In this document: positions 8,131 through 18,234 of the stretch, piece after piece | How the letters are laid out: every line of letters begins with the position of its first letter | Position numbering within the stretch: the stretch's first letter is position 1 | NCBI RefSeq assembly: GCF_026805545.1 | Contig: NZ_JAPRFR010000001.1 | Location: 744,001-808,000, forward strand | Length of the DNA stretch: 64,000 nt | DNA from: Aerococcus kribbianus | GTDB lineage: Bacteria; Bacillota; Bacilli; Lactobacillales; Aerococcaceae | Reading direction: 5' to 3' | Translations under genes and position numbers: made by a program | Notes under the pieces: generated by a model | Database searches by the model: none | What the model was told of the DNA's origin: nothing | The model's input: only the letters and a program-made list of their open reading frames with translations

Positions 8131-9247
8131 TATTAACCTCCTCGAAAGATAAGATATCACGTAAGGATTGGCCAGCTTCTTGCAAACGGATGGCTTCATT
8201 AATGTCTTCAAAGGCCAAGTGGTGGGAAATGAAAGGCTCTAAATCGATTTTCCCGGCTTGATAATCAGCAATGACTTTAGGCAAACCACTGCGTCCTTGG
8301 ACACCACCAAATGAGGACCCTTTCCACTCACGACCAGTGATTAGTTGGAAAGGACGAGTAGAGATTTTTTCCTGACCAGCAGCTACACCCATAATAACGG
8401 ATTGACCCCAACCCTTATGTGTCGCTTCTAGACCAGCATTCATCGTGTCAACATGTCCCACACAAACAAAACTGTAATCTACGCCACCATCAGTACATTC
8501 AATAATATAGTCTTGCACGGGCTGATCTAATTTACTGGAATTGATAAAGTGAGTTGCCCCAGCTTCTCTAGCCATGGCTTCTTTATCATCATTAATATCA
8601 ACGGCAATGATTTCTTTAGCATCCAATCGTTTCAACATTTGAATAGCGGCTAAGCCTAAGGTACCTACACCAAAAACAGCAGCACTTGACCCTGGTTGGA
8701 ACTTGGCATCATTCTTAACTGCCCCCATACCAGTGGTCACTCCACAACCTAGCAAGGCCACTTTATCCTGTGGGGCATCTTCCGGAATCTTAGCCAAAGA
8801 AATATCAGCAAGCACTGTGTACTCAGAGAACGTTGATGTCCCCATAAAATGGTAAATGGTTTCGCCTTGATAAGAAAAACGGCTGGTTCCATCTGGCATT
8901 ACCCCTTCGCCTTGTGTGTCAGCAATGGCAGAACAGAAATTCAACCCCTTCTTACAATATTCGCATTGACCACATTCTGGTTTCCATAAGGGCACCACCT
9001 TGTCCCCAACGGAGAAATCTGTAACATCTGGACCTACCTTATAGACGGTTCCTGTCGCTTCATGTCCTAAAATACAAGGAAACTTAGCAGAGGGATCATC
9101 TCCTGATAAGGTATAAATATCGGTGTGACACACTGAAGTAAAGTCTATTTTCACCATCACTTCATGAGCCTTAGGATCTTGGACATCCACCTCAACAATT
9201 TCTAATGCTTTACCTGGTTCAAAAGCAACTGCAGCACGACTCTTCAT
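8123..9247 (-). CDS. adhC: S-(hydroxymethyl)glutathione dehydrogenase / class III alcohol dehydrogenase
   Basis: About 374 residues of zinc medium-chain dehydrogenase. Catalytic zinc ligands include Cys about 40 (SVCHTD) and His about 62 (GHEATG). The structural zinc lobe has four Cys in CGQCEYCKKGLNFC. The NAD-binding motif is FGVGTLGLAA. It oxidises the formaldehyde-thiol adduct to S-formylthiol; fghA then hydrolyses it. The ATG at 9247 has AAAGGAG upstream and gives the canonical N-terminus; a nine-residue longer frame exists. Which thiol serves is unclear; glutathione imported from outside is the usual assumption in lactic acid bacteria. Confidence 0.88.
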   Translation of the reverse strand: MKSRAAVAFEPGKALEIVEVDVQDPKAHEVMVKIDFTSVCHTDIYTLSGDDPSAKFPCILGHEATGTVYKVGPDVTDFSVGDKVVPLWKPECGQCEYCKKGLNFCSAIADTQGEGVMPDGTSRFSYQGETIYHFMGTSTFSEYTVLADISLAKIPEDAPQDKVALLGCGVTTGMGAVKNDAKFQPGSSAAVFGVGTLGLAAIQMLKRLDAKEIIAVDINDDKEAMAREAGATHFINSSKLDQPVQDYIIECTDGGVDYSFVCVGHVDTMNAGLEATHKGWGQSVIMGVAAGQEKISTRPFQLITGREWKGSSFGGVQGRSGLPKVIADYQAGKIDLEPFISHHLAFEDINEAIRLQEAGQSLRDILSFEEVNNA

Positions 9248-9362
9248 CTCATCCACTCCTTTTATTGATAACACTTCTTAATTAGCCTTATTATCGCATA
9301 TAAAATCGCTTTCTCCAAAGAAAGACGCTAACATTAATCTGTAGAGAAGTAACAACGAAAGT

Positions 9363-9384
9363 GGCTAGGACAAAAGTCCCAGCC
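9363..9384 (-). terminator. GCTGGGA-type hairpin after degV
   Basis: GGCTAGGAC and GTCCCAGCC pair around AAAA. It lies between adhC and the 3' end of the DegV gene. The following U-tract is weak. Confidence 0.5.
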
Positions 9385-9456
9385 TTATTAGCTAATTATA
9401 TTGGTGAAATTCAATAACTGGAAAATAAATTAATCAGCTACAGGGAAATATAGCAT

Positions 9457-10323
9457 CTAATCCATTAATGGAAGATAAACGTAGGCTAAGACATCTTCGC
9501 CTACTTGAGTCCCGATAACAATAGTTAAATTATCGACAATAATATCCTTGGCTTTTGTAAAGACTTGACGTAATTCTTCTGCTTTGGCTTGAGCCGTCTC
9601 AGGGATATTGGTATGAACTACTGCAATACGATAAGCTTGACTTTTTTCCGCAAGTTTTTCAGCAAATAGTTTATCCAATGTCTGGCGGATACGTCGCTTA
9701 CTTCGAGCCATTTTAAGCGAGTCGATTTGCCCTTGGTCAACTGAAAACACACTACCTACCTTCATGGCTCCTGCCAAACGTCCACCTATATGGCTGATTC
9801 GCCCACCTTTAATAAAATTCGTTAGATCATGGACGGCTCCATAAATGACCGTATCGGCTATCAATTGTTTTAATTGAGAAAGAATTTTTTCATTACTTTG
9901 ACCTTGGTCATACCATTTCAGAATATGTTCTACCATATTCTTCAAACCATAAGAAGAAGTACCTGAATCAACGACGTGAATCTCTAATTGGTCCTCATAT
10001 TCACCAGCCATCATTTGTCCGGTTTGAAAGGTCCCAGAAATTTTAGAAGCAATTAATACAACAATTACTGAGTCATAACCAGCTGCAATAATGGCTTCAA
10101 AGCACTCTGCAAAATTTTGTGGTGAGGGCTGACTAGTTGTTGGGAGTTCTTTGGCTGCGGCCATTTTTTCATAAAAACTGCTTAAGGCCTGGTCGTCCCA
10201 AGTATCTGAATAATGACTCCCATCATTAAAGTTAACATTTAAATTGACTTGAAAAACATCTGGATGATCATATAAATTTTGTCCGATATTTGCGGTTGAA
10301 TCAACAAGAACTGCTCGTTTCAT
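9457..10323 (-). CDS. DegV family fatty-acid-binding protein
   Basis: 288 residues. DegV hallmarks are the N-terminal KRAVLVDSTANI, TTSQPSPQNF near residue 75, VDSGTSSYGLKNMVE near 130 and the IKGGRISHIGG segment. DegV/FakB proteins bind a fatty acid and, when partnered with FakA kinase, present it for phosphorylation and phospholipid synthesis. No fakA is nearby, so this may be one of several FakB paralogues. The ATG at 10323 has GGAGG six bases upstream; a 20-residue longer frame is less likely. Confidence 0.85.
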   Translation of the reverse strand: MKRAVLVDSTANIGQNLYDHPDVFQVNLNVNFNDGSHYSDTWDDQALSSFYEKMAAAKELPTTSQPSPQNFAECFEAIIAAGYDSVIVVLIASKISGTFQTGQMMAGEYEDQLEIHVVDSGTSSYGLKNMVEHILKWYDQGQSNEKILSQLKQLIADTVIYGAVHDLTNFIKGGRISHIGGRLAGAMKVGSVFSVDQGQIDSLKMARSKRRIRQTLDKLFAEKLAEKSQAYRIAVVHTNIPETAQAKAEELRQVFTKAKDIIVDNLTIVIGTQVGEDVLAYVYLPLMD

Positions 10324-10475
10324 AGCAAACCTCCATTTTGACTTGTTAAATAAGCTAAGCCAATCATATAGGAATAGAATCATTAATTCAAGTAATTATG
10401 AAAACTAGATAAATAATATATTAATTATAAACCCCTGATTTCTTTTGAAAATCGCCAATCTTTTAGTCAAATTTT

Positions 10476-10504
10476 TTGAATATGAAAAGGATTACCGATA
10501 CAAT
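10476..10504 (+). promoter_or_regulatory. sigma-A promoter of nox
   Basis: TTGAAT (10476-10481) and TACAAT (10499-10504) with a 17-bp spacer, 35 bp upstream of the nox start. Confidence 0.65.
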
Positions 10505-10538
10505 GGGGCCAGAATACAAATATTAGGAGGAATGAATG

Positions 10539-11888
10539 ATGAAATTTGTTGTTGTAGGAACCTCTCATTACGGCTACGAAGCCACTCAAACCCTATTGAA
10601 AGATTATCCTGATGCTGAAATTCATCTATATGAACGTGGTGACAAGGCGAGCTTCCTATCCTGCGGAATTCAAAGCTATTTAGAAGATATCGCTCCTTCA
10701 TTAGACAGCCTGCATTATGCTAATGAAGACTCTTACCAAAAACAAGGCGTTAATATCCATGTCAATGCAGACGTTGTTGCTTTAGATCCTGAAGCCAAAG
10801 AAATTACAGTTGAAACTGCTGACGGTCAAGAAAAACAAAGTTACGATAAACTCTTCCTATCTCCTGGTGCGGTTCCCGCTCCACTACCAGTTCCAGGAAC
10901 TGACTTAGAAGAAGTTTATTACATGCGTGGTCCTGTTTGGGCTGAAAAAATCAAAACCCGCATGCAAACTGCTAAAAAAGTTGTCGTTGTTGGTGCTGGA
11001 TATATCGGTTTCGAAGCAGCGGAAAGTTTTGCTAAACAAGGTATTGATACGACATTAATCGAATTCAAAGATCATATCCTGCCAACTTATCTTGATAAAG
11101 AAATCACCAATGTCTTAGAAGCCAATGCCCAAGAACATGGTTTGAAACTCCAAATGGGTGAAGGCGTTAGTGAAATTGTTGGTGAAGAAGGTAAAGTATC
11201 CAAAGTAAAAACCGATAAAGGCGAATATGAAGCTGACACTGTCATTATTGCTCTAGGCGTTAAACCTAATACTGAATGGTTACAAGGCAGTATCGACCTT
11301 GATGATCGTGGCTTTGTAAAAATCGACAAATTCACCCATACTTCTGCAGAGGATGTTTTTGCTGGCGGGGACGCCACTTTTATTCCTTATGGTCCAGACC
11401 ATGAAGAAAAATCAATTGCTCTAGCAACCAATGCCCGGAAACAAGCAGTTGTATCTGTGAAAAATGCCTTTGAAGATAAGCTCGAAGAACCTGAACTTAA
11501 TGGTACTTCTGCCCTACCAGTTTTTGATTACACTATCGCTACTACTGGTGTCAACGAAACCACAGCTGGTAGCTTAAATGCGGCTAGCCATTACTATGAG
11601 GAAAAACTCTTGCCTGACTTCCGTGGCCAAGAAGAAACCGTCCACATGAAGATTACCTATGACAAAGATAGTCATAAGATTCTTGGCGGACAATTAGCTT
11701 CTAAAGCTAATATCACCCACGCCATCAATGCCCTTTCTGTAGCAATTACCGCTGAATGGACCTTAGAACAGTTAGCCCTAGCTGACTTCTTCTTCCAACC
11801 AGGCTTTGACCGTCCATGGCACTTCCTCAATGTTTTAGCTCAACAAGCTTTGGGTGAAACATTCGGTTCTGACCAAATGATTTTCTAA
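10539..11888 (+). CDS. nox: NADH oxidase, water-forming (FAD/CoA-disulfide reductase family)
   Basis: About 449 residues. The N-terminal FAD dinucleotide fold (VVVGTSHYGYEA) leads to the redox-active Cys 42 in SFLSCGIQ. The NADH fold follows at VVVGAGYIGFEAAE, then a second FAD motif (VFAGGDATFI) and a C-terminal dimerisation domain. The enzyme reduces O2 to water with NADH, restoring NAD+ and protecting from oxygen in organisms without a full respiratory chain. Two adjacent ATGs exist (10536, 10539); AGGAGG at 10525-10530 fits the second better. Monocistronic, between a strong promoter and terminator. Confidence 0.92.
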   Translation: MKFVVVGTSHYGYEATQTLLKDYPDAEIHLYERGDKASFLSCGIQSYLEDIAPSLDSLHYANEDSYQKQGVNIHVNADVVALDPEAKEITVETADGQEKQSYDKLFLSPGAVPAPLPVPGTDLEEVYYMRGPVWAEKIKTRMQTAKKVVVVGAGYIGFEAAESFAKQGIDTTLIEFKDHILPTYLDKEITNVLEANAQEHGLKLQMGEGVSEIVGEEGKVSKVKTDKGEYEADTVIIALGVKPNTEWLQGSIDLDDRGFVKIDKFTHTSAEDVFAGGDATFIPYGPDHEEKSIALATNARKQAVVSVKNAFEDKLEEPELNGTSALPVFDYTIATTGVNETTAGSLNAASHYYEEKLLPDFRGQEETVHMKITYDKDSHKILGGQLASKANITHAINALSVAITAEWTLEQLALADFFFQPGFDRPWHFLNVLAQQALGETFGSDQMIF

Positions 11889-11920
11889 TGACAATTTATT
11901 AATAATCATGCTAATTCCCA

Positions 11921-11956
11921 AGCCCAACTATCACTTATTGGTAGTTGGGTTTTTTT
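11921..11956 (+). terminator. terminator of nox
   Basis: CCCAACTA and TAGTTGGG pair and are followed by seven T residues. Confidence 0.85.
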
Positions 11957-12000
11957 AGTCTTAAATCAAAGGATAACTTGTCTGCAAGGCTGAAAAGGCT

Positions 12001-12030
12001 TTGCTATTACTAGGTCTAAAAATGTATAAT
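12001..12030 (+). promoter_or_regulatory. promoter of deoR
   Basis: TTGCTA (12001-12006) and a consensus TATAAT (12025-12030), 18-bp spacer, 33 bp before the deoR start. Confidence 0.6.
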
Positions 12031-12062
12031 AGATAGTGAATAAAGCATAAGGAAGTGACAAG

Positions 12063-13004
12063 GTGAATCCAGAACGCTATCAACTAATGGTGCAGGTGGC
12101 CCGACTCCACTATACCCACCAAAAAAGTCAACAAGATATTGCCAAGCAGCTTGGCCTTTCAAGGCCCACAATTTCGCGCCTAATCGCTGATGCAATCAAA
12201 CACAAAATTGTCACCTTTACAATTCACGATGACCAGTCTGATCTCCTAGACTTAGAAAATGACATTCAAGAAAAATATGGCTTAAAAGCCGTTAAAGTTG
12301 CCAATGTTGTCAACGAAAATTATGAGTATGTTCTTAATGCGTTGGGACAAACAGCGGCCCAATACATTGAGGCTCTAATCAAGGCTGGTGACATCCTAGG
12401 CGTCTCATGGGGACGGACTATCTATCATGTCTCCAAGCATCTTAGTCAAACCCATCTTGAGGATATCCAAGTCGTTCAGCTTAAAGGGGGTGTCAGCCAA
12501 TCACAACGCAAGACTTATTCCTATGAAACCATTGACCGCTTTGCCCACGCTTTTAATACGGAGCCGGTCTTACTCAATTTACCTGTAATATTTGAAAACC
12601 AACATATCAAAGACACTATCCTATCAGATAGCCATATCGCCCGTGTCCTAAACTTGGCTCAAAAGGCAAATATCGCAGTCTTTACGGTAGGTAGTGTACG
12701 TCCTAACGCCTTACTCTTCCAACTCAATTACCTCACTGAAGCGGAAATCACACAACTCCAAACAGAAGGCGTCGGAGACATTTGCTCACGCTTCTATAAT
12801 GCTCATGGACAAATCGTTAATCAAGAGCTAGATCAACGTACTGTGGGACTTAGCCTAAACGAAATTAAAAATAAGGACCATGCCATATTAGTGGCAGGTG
12901 GTCAACATAAACTTGCCGCTATTAAAGGTGCCTTGTCTTCTGGTTTCTGCAATGAATTAATTACGGATAAATACACCGCCAAACAACTATTAGTCAAGGG
13001 ATAG
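12063..13004 (+). CDS. deoR: deoxyribonucleoside regulator DeoR (SorC family)
   Basis: 313 residues. An N-terminal HTH at about 18-42 reads QDIAKQLGLSRPTISRL. A SorC-type sugar-phosphate-binding domain follows, with GVSWGRTIY and the late VAGGQHKLAAIKGAL. In Bacillus the homologue is inactivated by deoxyribose-5-phosphate and represses the deo operon. Position directly upstream of deoC with its own promoter matches that. It starts with GTG, supported by AAGGAAG upstream. Likely target is the operator at 13003-13038. Confidence 0.85.
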   Translation: MNPERYQLMVQVARLHYTHQKSQQDIAKQLGLSRPTISRLIADAIKHKIVTFTIHDDQSDLLDLENDIQEKYGLKAVKVANVVNENYEYVLNALGQTAAQYIEALIKAGDILGVSWGRTIYHVSKHLSQTHLEDIQVVQLKGGVSQSQRKTYSYETIDRFAHAFNTEPVLLNLPVIFENQHIKDTILSDSHIARVLNLAQKANIAVFTVGSVRPNALLFQLNYLTEAEITQLQTEGVGDICSRFYNAHGQIVNQELDQRTVGLSLNEIKNKDHAILVAGGQHKLAAIKGALSSGFCNELITDKYTAKQLLVKG

Positions 13005-13038
13005 AAATTTATTTCATAAACTTATTTACAAAATTTCT
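13003..13038 (+). promoter_or_regulatory. candidate DeoR operator overlapping the deoC promoter
   Basis: AGAAATTT (13003-13010) is inverted as AAATTTCT (13031-13038), flanking the -35 box. A nested palindrome GAAATTTATTTC lies at 13004-13015. Such symmetry at the -35 region suits a repressor. Assignment to DeoR is inferred from location. Confidence 0.45.
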
Positions 13039-13053
13039 ATACCATGCTATATT
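13025..13053 (+). promoter_or_regulatory. sigma-A promoter of the deo operon
   Basis: TTTACA (13025-13030) and TATATT (13048-13053) separated by 17 bp, 45 bp upstream of the deoC start codon. Confidence 0.65.
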
Positions 13054-13097
13054 AAAGATGTAAGCCCTATCGCTCTTTTTAGGAAAGGATGTTTTTA

Positions 13098-13739
13098 ATG
13101 GAAAAACTCAACAAATATATTGATCACACACAGTTACAGGCTGACGCTAGTCAAGCAGATATTGAAAAACTAATTGAAGAAGCCAAAACTTATCACTTCT
13201 TCTCTGTCTGCATTCAACCGACATGGGTAAAATATGCTAGCCAAATCCTCAGTGATTCTGACGTCAAGGTTTGTACCGTCATTGGCTTCCCTTTAGGTGC
13301 CAATACTAGTGCTACAAAAGCTTTCGAAACCAAGGATGCCATCGAAAACGGTGCTGATGAAATTGACATGGTCATTAACATCGGACAGCTAAAATCAGGT
13401 GAAAAAGATGCCGTACAAGCTGATATCCAAGCTGTTGTTGATGCGGCGCAAGGAAAATTAGTCAAAGTAATCATCGAAACTTGCCTATTAAGCAAAGACG
13501 AAATTGTCACTGCTTGCGAACTAGCTAAAGCAGCCGGAGCAGACTTCGTTAAAACATCAACTGGCTTCTCAACTGGCGGAGCTAAAGCAGAAGATGTCAA
13601 ATTAATGAAGGATACTGTGGGCGACGCTCTCCAAGTAAAAGCATCAGGTGGTATTCATACCAAGGAAGAAGCCTTAACTATGATTGAAAATGGGGCTAAC
13701 CGTTTAGGTATGAGTAAAGGAATTGCTATCATCAACTAG
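13098..13739 (+). CDS. deoC: deoxyribose-phosphate aldolase
   Basis: 213 residues with a TIM barrel. The Schiff-base Lys is about 152 in FVKTSTGF, with DMVINIG and the late KASGGIHT also conserved. It cleaves 2-deoxyribose-5-phosphate to glyceraldehyde-3-phosphate and acetaldehyde, the last step of deoxynucleoside breakdown. The ATG at 13098 has the spacing expected for GGAAAGGAT; an ATG at 13089 would overlap that site. First structural gene of the operon. Confidence 0.93.
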   Translation: MEKLNKYIDHTQLQADASQADIEKLIEEAKTYHFFSVCIQPTWVKYASQILSDSDVKVCTVIGFPLGANTSATKAFETKDAIENGADEIDMVINIGQLKSGEKDAVQADIQAVVDAAQGKLVKVIIETCLLSKDEIVTACELAKAAGADFVKTSTGFSTGGAKAEDVKLMKDTVGDALQVKASGGIHTKEEALTMIENGANRLGMSKGIAIIN

Positions 13740-13754
13740 TAAGGAGAAAAGTAT

Positions 13755-14930
13755 ATGTTATATCGATTATTATCCGTAGTCGGCATTGTCGCTATTTTAG
13801 CGGTTGCCTATTTGTTTTCGAATAATAAAAAACAAATTAAAATTAAACCAATTATTACCATGATTGCTATCCAACTGATTGTTGGTTTCATTCTTTTGCG
13901 GACTAGTGCAGGAATTACAGTACTTGGAGGTATCGCCAAAGGATTTGAGCATCTTCTATCTTATGCCACTGAAGGGACCGCCTTCGTATTTGGTGGTTTA
14001 TTAGAAACTGAAGGCGTCTTTTTCTTTCAATCCTTGATGCCAATCGTCTTTATTTCTGCCCTAATTGGGATTTTAAATTATGTTAAAATCTTGCCCCTTA
14101 TCATTAAATATGTAGGCTTAGCCATTTCCAAAATTAATGGCATGGGAAAACTAGAGTCCTATGTAGGGGTTGCTTCTATGATTTTGGGACAGACGGAAAT
14201 CTTTATCTCAATTAAGGATTATATTGCTGATCTTCCTAGACATCGGATGTTTGCCTTAACAGCACCAGCCATGTCATCAGTTTCAATGGGAATTGTGGGA
14301 TCTTATATGCTTTATTTAGATCCCTCTTATGTGCTTGCTGCCATCCCATTAAACTTGTTTGGGGTATTCGTTATTGAAGGAATTATCTACCCATATGAAC
14401 TCAGTGAAGAAGAAGATACCTTGGATTTAGATGAAGACGAAAGTCGTTCCTTCTTCGAAGTTCTTTCTGACTATATCACTGATGGATTTAATACGGCTAT
14501 TGGGGTTGCTGCCCAATTAATTGGATTCACCGCCTTGATTGCATTTATCAACGGAATCTTTGCTAACCTTTTTGGTATTTCCTTCCAAGAGGTTTTGGGT
14601 TATATCTTCTCACCAGTGGCCTTTATCTTAGGTGTCCCCTTCAATGAAGCCATTGAAGCAGGTACGATTATTGCCACCAAACTTGTCACTAATGAATTCG
14701 TAGCCATGATTGATTTAACTAATCTTGAATTTTCTGAACGTACTCTAGCTATGATGTCTACCTTCTTGATGTCATTTGCTAACTTCTCATCTATTGGAAT
14801 CATTACTGGTGCTGTTAAATCAATCAACCAAAAACAAGGTAAAACCGTCGCAGCATTTGGTCTTAAACTGTTACTAGGCTCTACCCTAGTTTCTGCCTTA
14901 ACCGCTGCCGTGGTTGGTATTGTCTTCTAG
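13755..14930 (+). CDS. nupC: concentrative nucleoside transporter (NupC/CNT family)
   Basis: 391 residues, about ten membrane segments. CNT-family signatures include the GxLLETEGVFFFQSLMP region, ILGQTEIFISIKDY and, near the end, FVAMIDLTNLEFSERT. These symporters bring nucleosides in with H+ or Na+. A cytoplasmic acidic loop (EEEDTLDLDEDES) lies near residue 225. It sits 15 bp after deoC with AAGGAG upstream. It feeds substrates to the phosphorylases downstream. Confidence 0.88.
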   Translation: MLYRLLSVVGIVAILAVAYLFSNNKKQIKIKPIITMIAIQLIVGFILLRTSAGITVLGGIAKGFEHLLSYATEGTAFVFGGLLETEGVFFFQSLMPIVFISALIGILNYVKILPLIIKYVGLAISKINGMGKLESYVGVASMILGQTEIFISIKDYIADLPRHRMFALTAPAMSSVSMGIVGSYMLYLDPSYVLAAIPLNLFGVFVIEGIIYPYELSEEEDTLDLDEDESRSFFEVLSDYITDGFNTAIGVAAQLIGFTALIAFINGIFANLFGISFQEVLGYIFSPVAFILGVPFNEAIEAGTIIATKLVTNEFVAMIDLTNLEFSERTLAMMSTFLMSFANFSSIGIITGAVKSINQKQGKTVAAFGLKLLLGSTLVSALTAAVVGIVF

Positions 14931-14961
14931 ATTTTGTCACTTCTAGCGAAAGGAGTTTATT

Positions 14962-16260
14962 ATGCGCGCAGTTGATATTATTGAAAAGAAACGTAACGGC
15001 CAAGAACTCTCTGATCAAGAAATCACCTGGATCATTGACCAATACATTCAAGGAGAAGTTGCTGACTACCAAATCTCCGCCCTTTTAATGGCGATTTACT
15101 TCCAAGGAATGACGGAACATGAAGCTGCCATTTTAACCCAAGCCATGGTTGAGTCTGGTGACCAAATTGACCTGTCAGCAATCGATGGCATCAAAGTTGA
15201 TAAACACTCTACTGGAGGAGTTGGGGACACCACAACTATCATTTTGGCTCCCCTAGTAGCATCAGTTGGGGCACCCATTGCTAAGATGTCTGGTCGTGGT
15301 TTAGGGCACACAGGCGGTACCCTAGACAAATTAGAAGCCATTCCCGGTTTCACAATTGAATTATCTACAGAAGAATTTATCGCTGCCGTTAACCAGCACA
15401 AAATTGCTGTAGTAGGGCAAACAGGTAACCTTACCCCTGCCGATAAAAAAATCTATGCCTTACGTGATGTCACCGCAACTGTTAACTCTATTCCACTAAT
15501 TGCCAGTTCTATCATGAGCAAAAAAATCGCTGCCGGTGCTGATGCGATTGTACTAGATGTTAAGGTTGGATCCGGTGCCTTTATGAAAACAGTTGAGGAC
15601 GCCAGTCAATTAGGCCAAACCATGGTGGACATCGGTAAAAAGGTTAACCGGGACACTATGGTAGTTGTTTCAGACATGTCCCAACCCCTAGGCAAAGCTA
15701 TCGGTAACGCCTTAGAAGTTAAGGAAGCCATCGCTACCTTGAAAGGCCAAGGTCCAGATGACCTCACTGAACTCGTATTAACCTTAGGTAGTCAAATGGT
15801 GGTCTTAGCTAAAAAAGCTGATACGATTGACGAGGCCAGAAAACTCTTAACCGAGGCCATCGAATCTGGTCAGGCACTAGAAAAACTCAAGGAATTTATT
15901 CGTACGCAAAATGGGGACCCTAGTGTTGTTGATCATCCCGACCAGTTGGCGACGGCCAAATATCAAATTGATTTACCTGCTAAAAGTAGTGGTCAAGTAG
16001 CTGCTATGGAAGCTGAAAAAATTGGTCTAGCCTCTATGCTACTAGGCGCTGGACGTGCCTCTAAAGACGACACTATTGATATGGCTGTCGGTATTGTTCT
16101 CAACAAGAAAATTGGAGATGAGGTCAAAGAAGGTGAAAGTTTACTCACCATCCATGCCAACAATGAAGATGTCGAAGAAGTTAAACAAATCCTTTATGAT
16201 AACATCACCATTGCTGACCAAGCAGATGTCCCAGAATTAATCTTAAATACTATTCACTAG
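14962..16260 (+). CDS. pdp: pyrimidine-nucleoside phosphorylase
   Basis: 432 residues, typical for the thymidine/pyrimidine nucleoside phosphorylase family. The phosphate-binding KHSTGGVGD is near residue 82, and the family signature [14 protein letters not shown] near 113. It splits uridine, thymidine and deoxyuridine with phosphate to base and (deoxy)ribose-1-phosphate, which DeoB then isomerises. AAAGGAG precedes the ATG. Confidence 0.92.
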   Translation: MRAVDIIEKKRNGQELSDQEITWIIDQYIQGEVADYQISALLMAIYFQGMTEHEAAILTQAMVESGDQIDLSAIDGIKVDKHSTGGVGDTTTIILAPLVASVGAPIAKMSGRGLGHTGGTLDKLEAIPGFTIELSTEEFIAAVNQHKIAVVGQTGNLTPADKKIYALRDVTATVNSIPLIASSIMSKKIAAGADAIVLDVKVGSGAFMKTVEDASQLGQTMVDIGKKVNRDTMVVVSDMSQPLGKAIGNALEVKEAIATLKGQGPDDLTELVLTLGSQMVVLAKKADTIDEARKLLTEAIESGQALEKLKEFIRTQNGDPSVVDHPDQLATAKYQIDLPAKSSGQVAAMEAEKIGLASMLLGAGRASKDDTIDMAVGIVLNKKIGDEVKEGESLLTIHANNEDVEEVKQILYDNITIADQADVPELILNTIH

Positions 16261-16282
16261 TGAAAAATCAAGGAGGATTGCC

Positions 16283-17461
16283 ATGTTTAAACGTGTTAAT
16301 GTAATTGTTTTAGACTCTGTCGGTATTGGAGAAGCCCCTGACGCAGCTGATTTTGGTGACCAAGGAACCCATACACTAGGCCATATTATCGAAAAGAATC
16401 CCAATGCTAATTGGCAAAACCTATTAGATTTAGGCTTAGCCAATATTGAAGATTTACCACCGCTCAAAGCAGTGGACCAAACTAAGGCTAACTACGGTAA
16501 AATGCAAGAAGTCTCAGTAGGTAAAGACACGATGACTGGCCATTGGGAGATCATGGGGCTTAACATTCAAAAGGCTTTTCAAGTGTTCCCTGAAGGCTTC
16601 CCCGAAGATTTTCTCAAAAAAATCGAAGACTATTCTGGACGTAAGGTCATCTGCAATCTGCCTTATTCCGGAACAGAAGTCATTAAAGATTATGGCCAAG
16701 AACAATTAGATACTGGTGCCTTAATCATCTACACTTCAGCTGATCCAGTGCTACAAGTCGCTGCCCATGAAGACGTCATTCCACTAGAAGAACTCTATGA
16801 CATTTGTCAATATATTCGTTCCATTTCCAATGAACCTCCAGTAATGATTGGTCGTATAATCGCTCGTCCGTTTACTGGACAAGCTGGTGCCTTTGAACGG
16901 AACAATGGTGGTCGACACGACTACGCTCTAGAACCTTTTGGTAAAACGGTTTTAGACTCTCTTAAAGAAGCAGATTATGATGTCTTATCCGTGGGTAAAA
17001 TCAACGACATTTTTTCTGGTAATGGTATCACCGAATCCCATCCCACTAAATCAAATTTAGATGGCATTAAAACAACCATTAACCTATTAAAACGTGATGA
17101 TTGGCAAGGACTCACCTTTACTAATTTGGTGGATTTTGACGCTGTCTATGGCCACCGTCGTGATCCTGAAGGTTATGCCAAGGCCATTGAAGAATTTGAC
17201 CACTACTTGCCAGATATAATGGCAGAGATTGGAGACGATGATCTATTAATTATCACTGCCGATCACGGCAACGATCCGACTGCTCCTGGGACTGACCATA
17301 CCCGTGAATATGTTCCCCTCTTAGTTTATAGCCCAAAATTAGCTGGTAACAATTCACTTGGTATCCGGAAGACATATGCCGATATTGCTGCTTCTTTAGC
17401 TGATAATTTTGACCTTGATTATGACACCCGTGGCCAATCATTTATGAATGACTTGAAATAA
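16283..17461 (+). CDS. deoB: phosphopentomutase
   Basis: 392 residues of the alkaline-phosphatase superfamily. Metal ligands include Asp in VLDSVGIGEAPD. The phosphorylated Thr should be in KDTMTGHWE. The C-terminal metal motif is TADHGNDPT...DHTREYVP. It converts (deoxy)ribose-1-phosphate to the 5-phosphate, linking the phosphorylases to DeoC. AAGGAGG precedes the ATG; 22 bp after pdp. Confidence 0.93.
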   Translation: MFKRVNVIVLDSVGIGEAPDAADFGDQGTHTLGHIIEKNPNANWQNLLDLGLANIEDLPPLKAVDQTKANYGKMQEVSVGKDTMTGHWEIMGLNIQKAFQVFPEGFPEDFLKKIEDYSGRKVICNLPYSGTEVIKDYGQEQLDTGALIIYTSADPVLQVAAHEDVIPLEELYDICQYIRSISNEPPVMIGRIIARPFTGQAGAFERNNGGRHDYALEPFGKTVLDSLKEADYDVLSVGKINDIFSGNGITESHPTKSNLDGIKTTINLLKRDDWQGLTFTNLVDFDAVYGHRRDPEGYAKAIEEFDHYLPDIMAEIGDDDLLIITADHGNDPTAPGTDHTREYVPLLVYSPKLAGNNSLGIRKTYADIAASLADNFDLDYDTRGQSFMNDLK

Positions 17462-17477
17462 AAAGGAGGCCCCTATT

Positions 17478-18191
17478 ATGAGTACCCATATTAATGCCCA
17501 AAAAGGCGATATCGCTGAAATTGTTTTACTTCCTGGAGACCCTTTACGCGCTAAATTTATTGCGGAAAACTTCCTAGAAGAAGCTAAACAGTACAATACC
17601 GTCCGCAACGCTTTCGGTTATACAGGTAACTATAAAGGTGTCCCTATTTCTGTCCAAGGTACAGGAATGGGAATGCCTTCAGCCATGATTTATAGTGAAG
17701 AACTCGTCCAAGACTATGGTGCCAAAATCTTGCTACGAGTAGGTTCAGCTGGCGCTATCAATGCCAATCTTAAAATCCGTGATTTAGTGCTAGGTCAAGG
17801 GGCAACAACAGATGCCGCCCTACACCGCAATATTTTTCACCATCAAGTAGAATTTGCACCTATTGCTAACTTTGACCTCTTAAAAGCAGCTCATAATATT
17901 GCTCTAGAAAAAGATTTACCAGTCCATGTTGGTAATGTCTTATCTTCTGACCGTTTCTATAATGACGAACTCGATAAAGAAAAATTAGCTCAGTATGGAG
18001 TTTTAGCCGTTGAAATGGAAGCTGCTGGTATCTATTCTGTAGCTGCTAAACATGGGGTAAAAGCCCTAGCCATTATGACTGTTTCTGACAGCTTAGTTAC
18101 TGGTGAAGAAACAACAGCTGAGGAACGAGAAAAAACTTTTGGCGATATGATTGAAGTTGCCCTAGAAGCAGCACTCCAAGTCACTAAATAA
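17478..18191 (+). CDS. deoD: purine-nucleoside phosphorylase, DeoD type
   Basis: 237 residues, standard for the hexameric DeoD type. Phosphate-site residues include Gly/Asp in LPGDPLRAKFIAE and Arg in LLRVGSAGAI. Substrate-side motifs are VEMEAAGIYSVAA and MTVSDSLVTGE, with the general-acid Asp. It phosphorolyses purine (deoxy)nucleosides. AAAGGAGG precedes the ATG and the gene follows deoB by 16 bp. Confidence 0.93.
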   Translation: MSTHINAQKGDIAEIVLLPGDPLRAKFIAENFLEEAKQYNTVRNAFGYTGNYKGVPISVQGTGMGMPSAMIYSEELVQDYGAKILLRVGSAGAINANLKIRDLVLGQGATTDAALHRNIFHHQVEFAPIANFDLLKAAHNIALEKDLPVHVGNVLSSDRFYNDELDKEKLAQYGVLAVEMEAAGIYSVAAKHGVKALAIMTVSDSLVTGEETTAEEREKTFGDMIEVALEAALQVTK

Positions 18192-18234
18192 GTCATTTTT
18201 TATAGTAGTCAATGCCCTAACGAGGAGGCTATTT

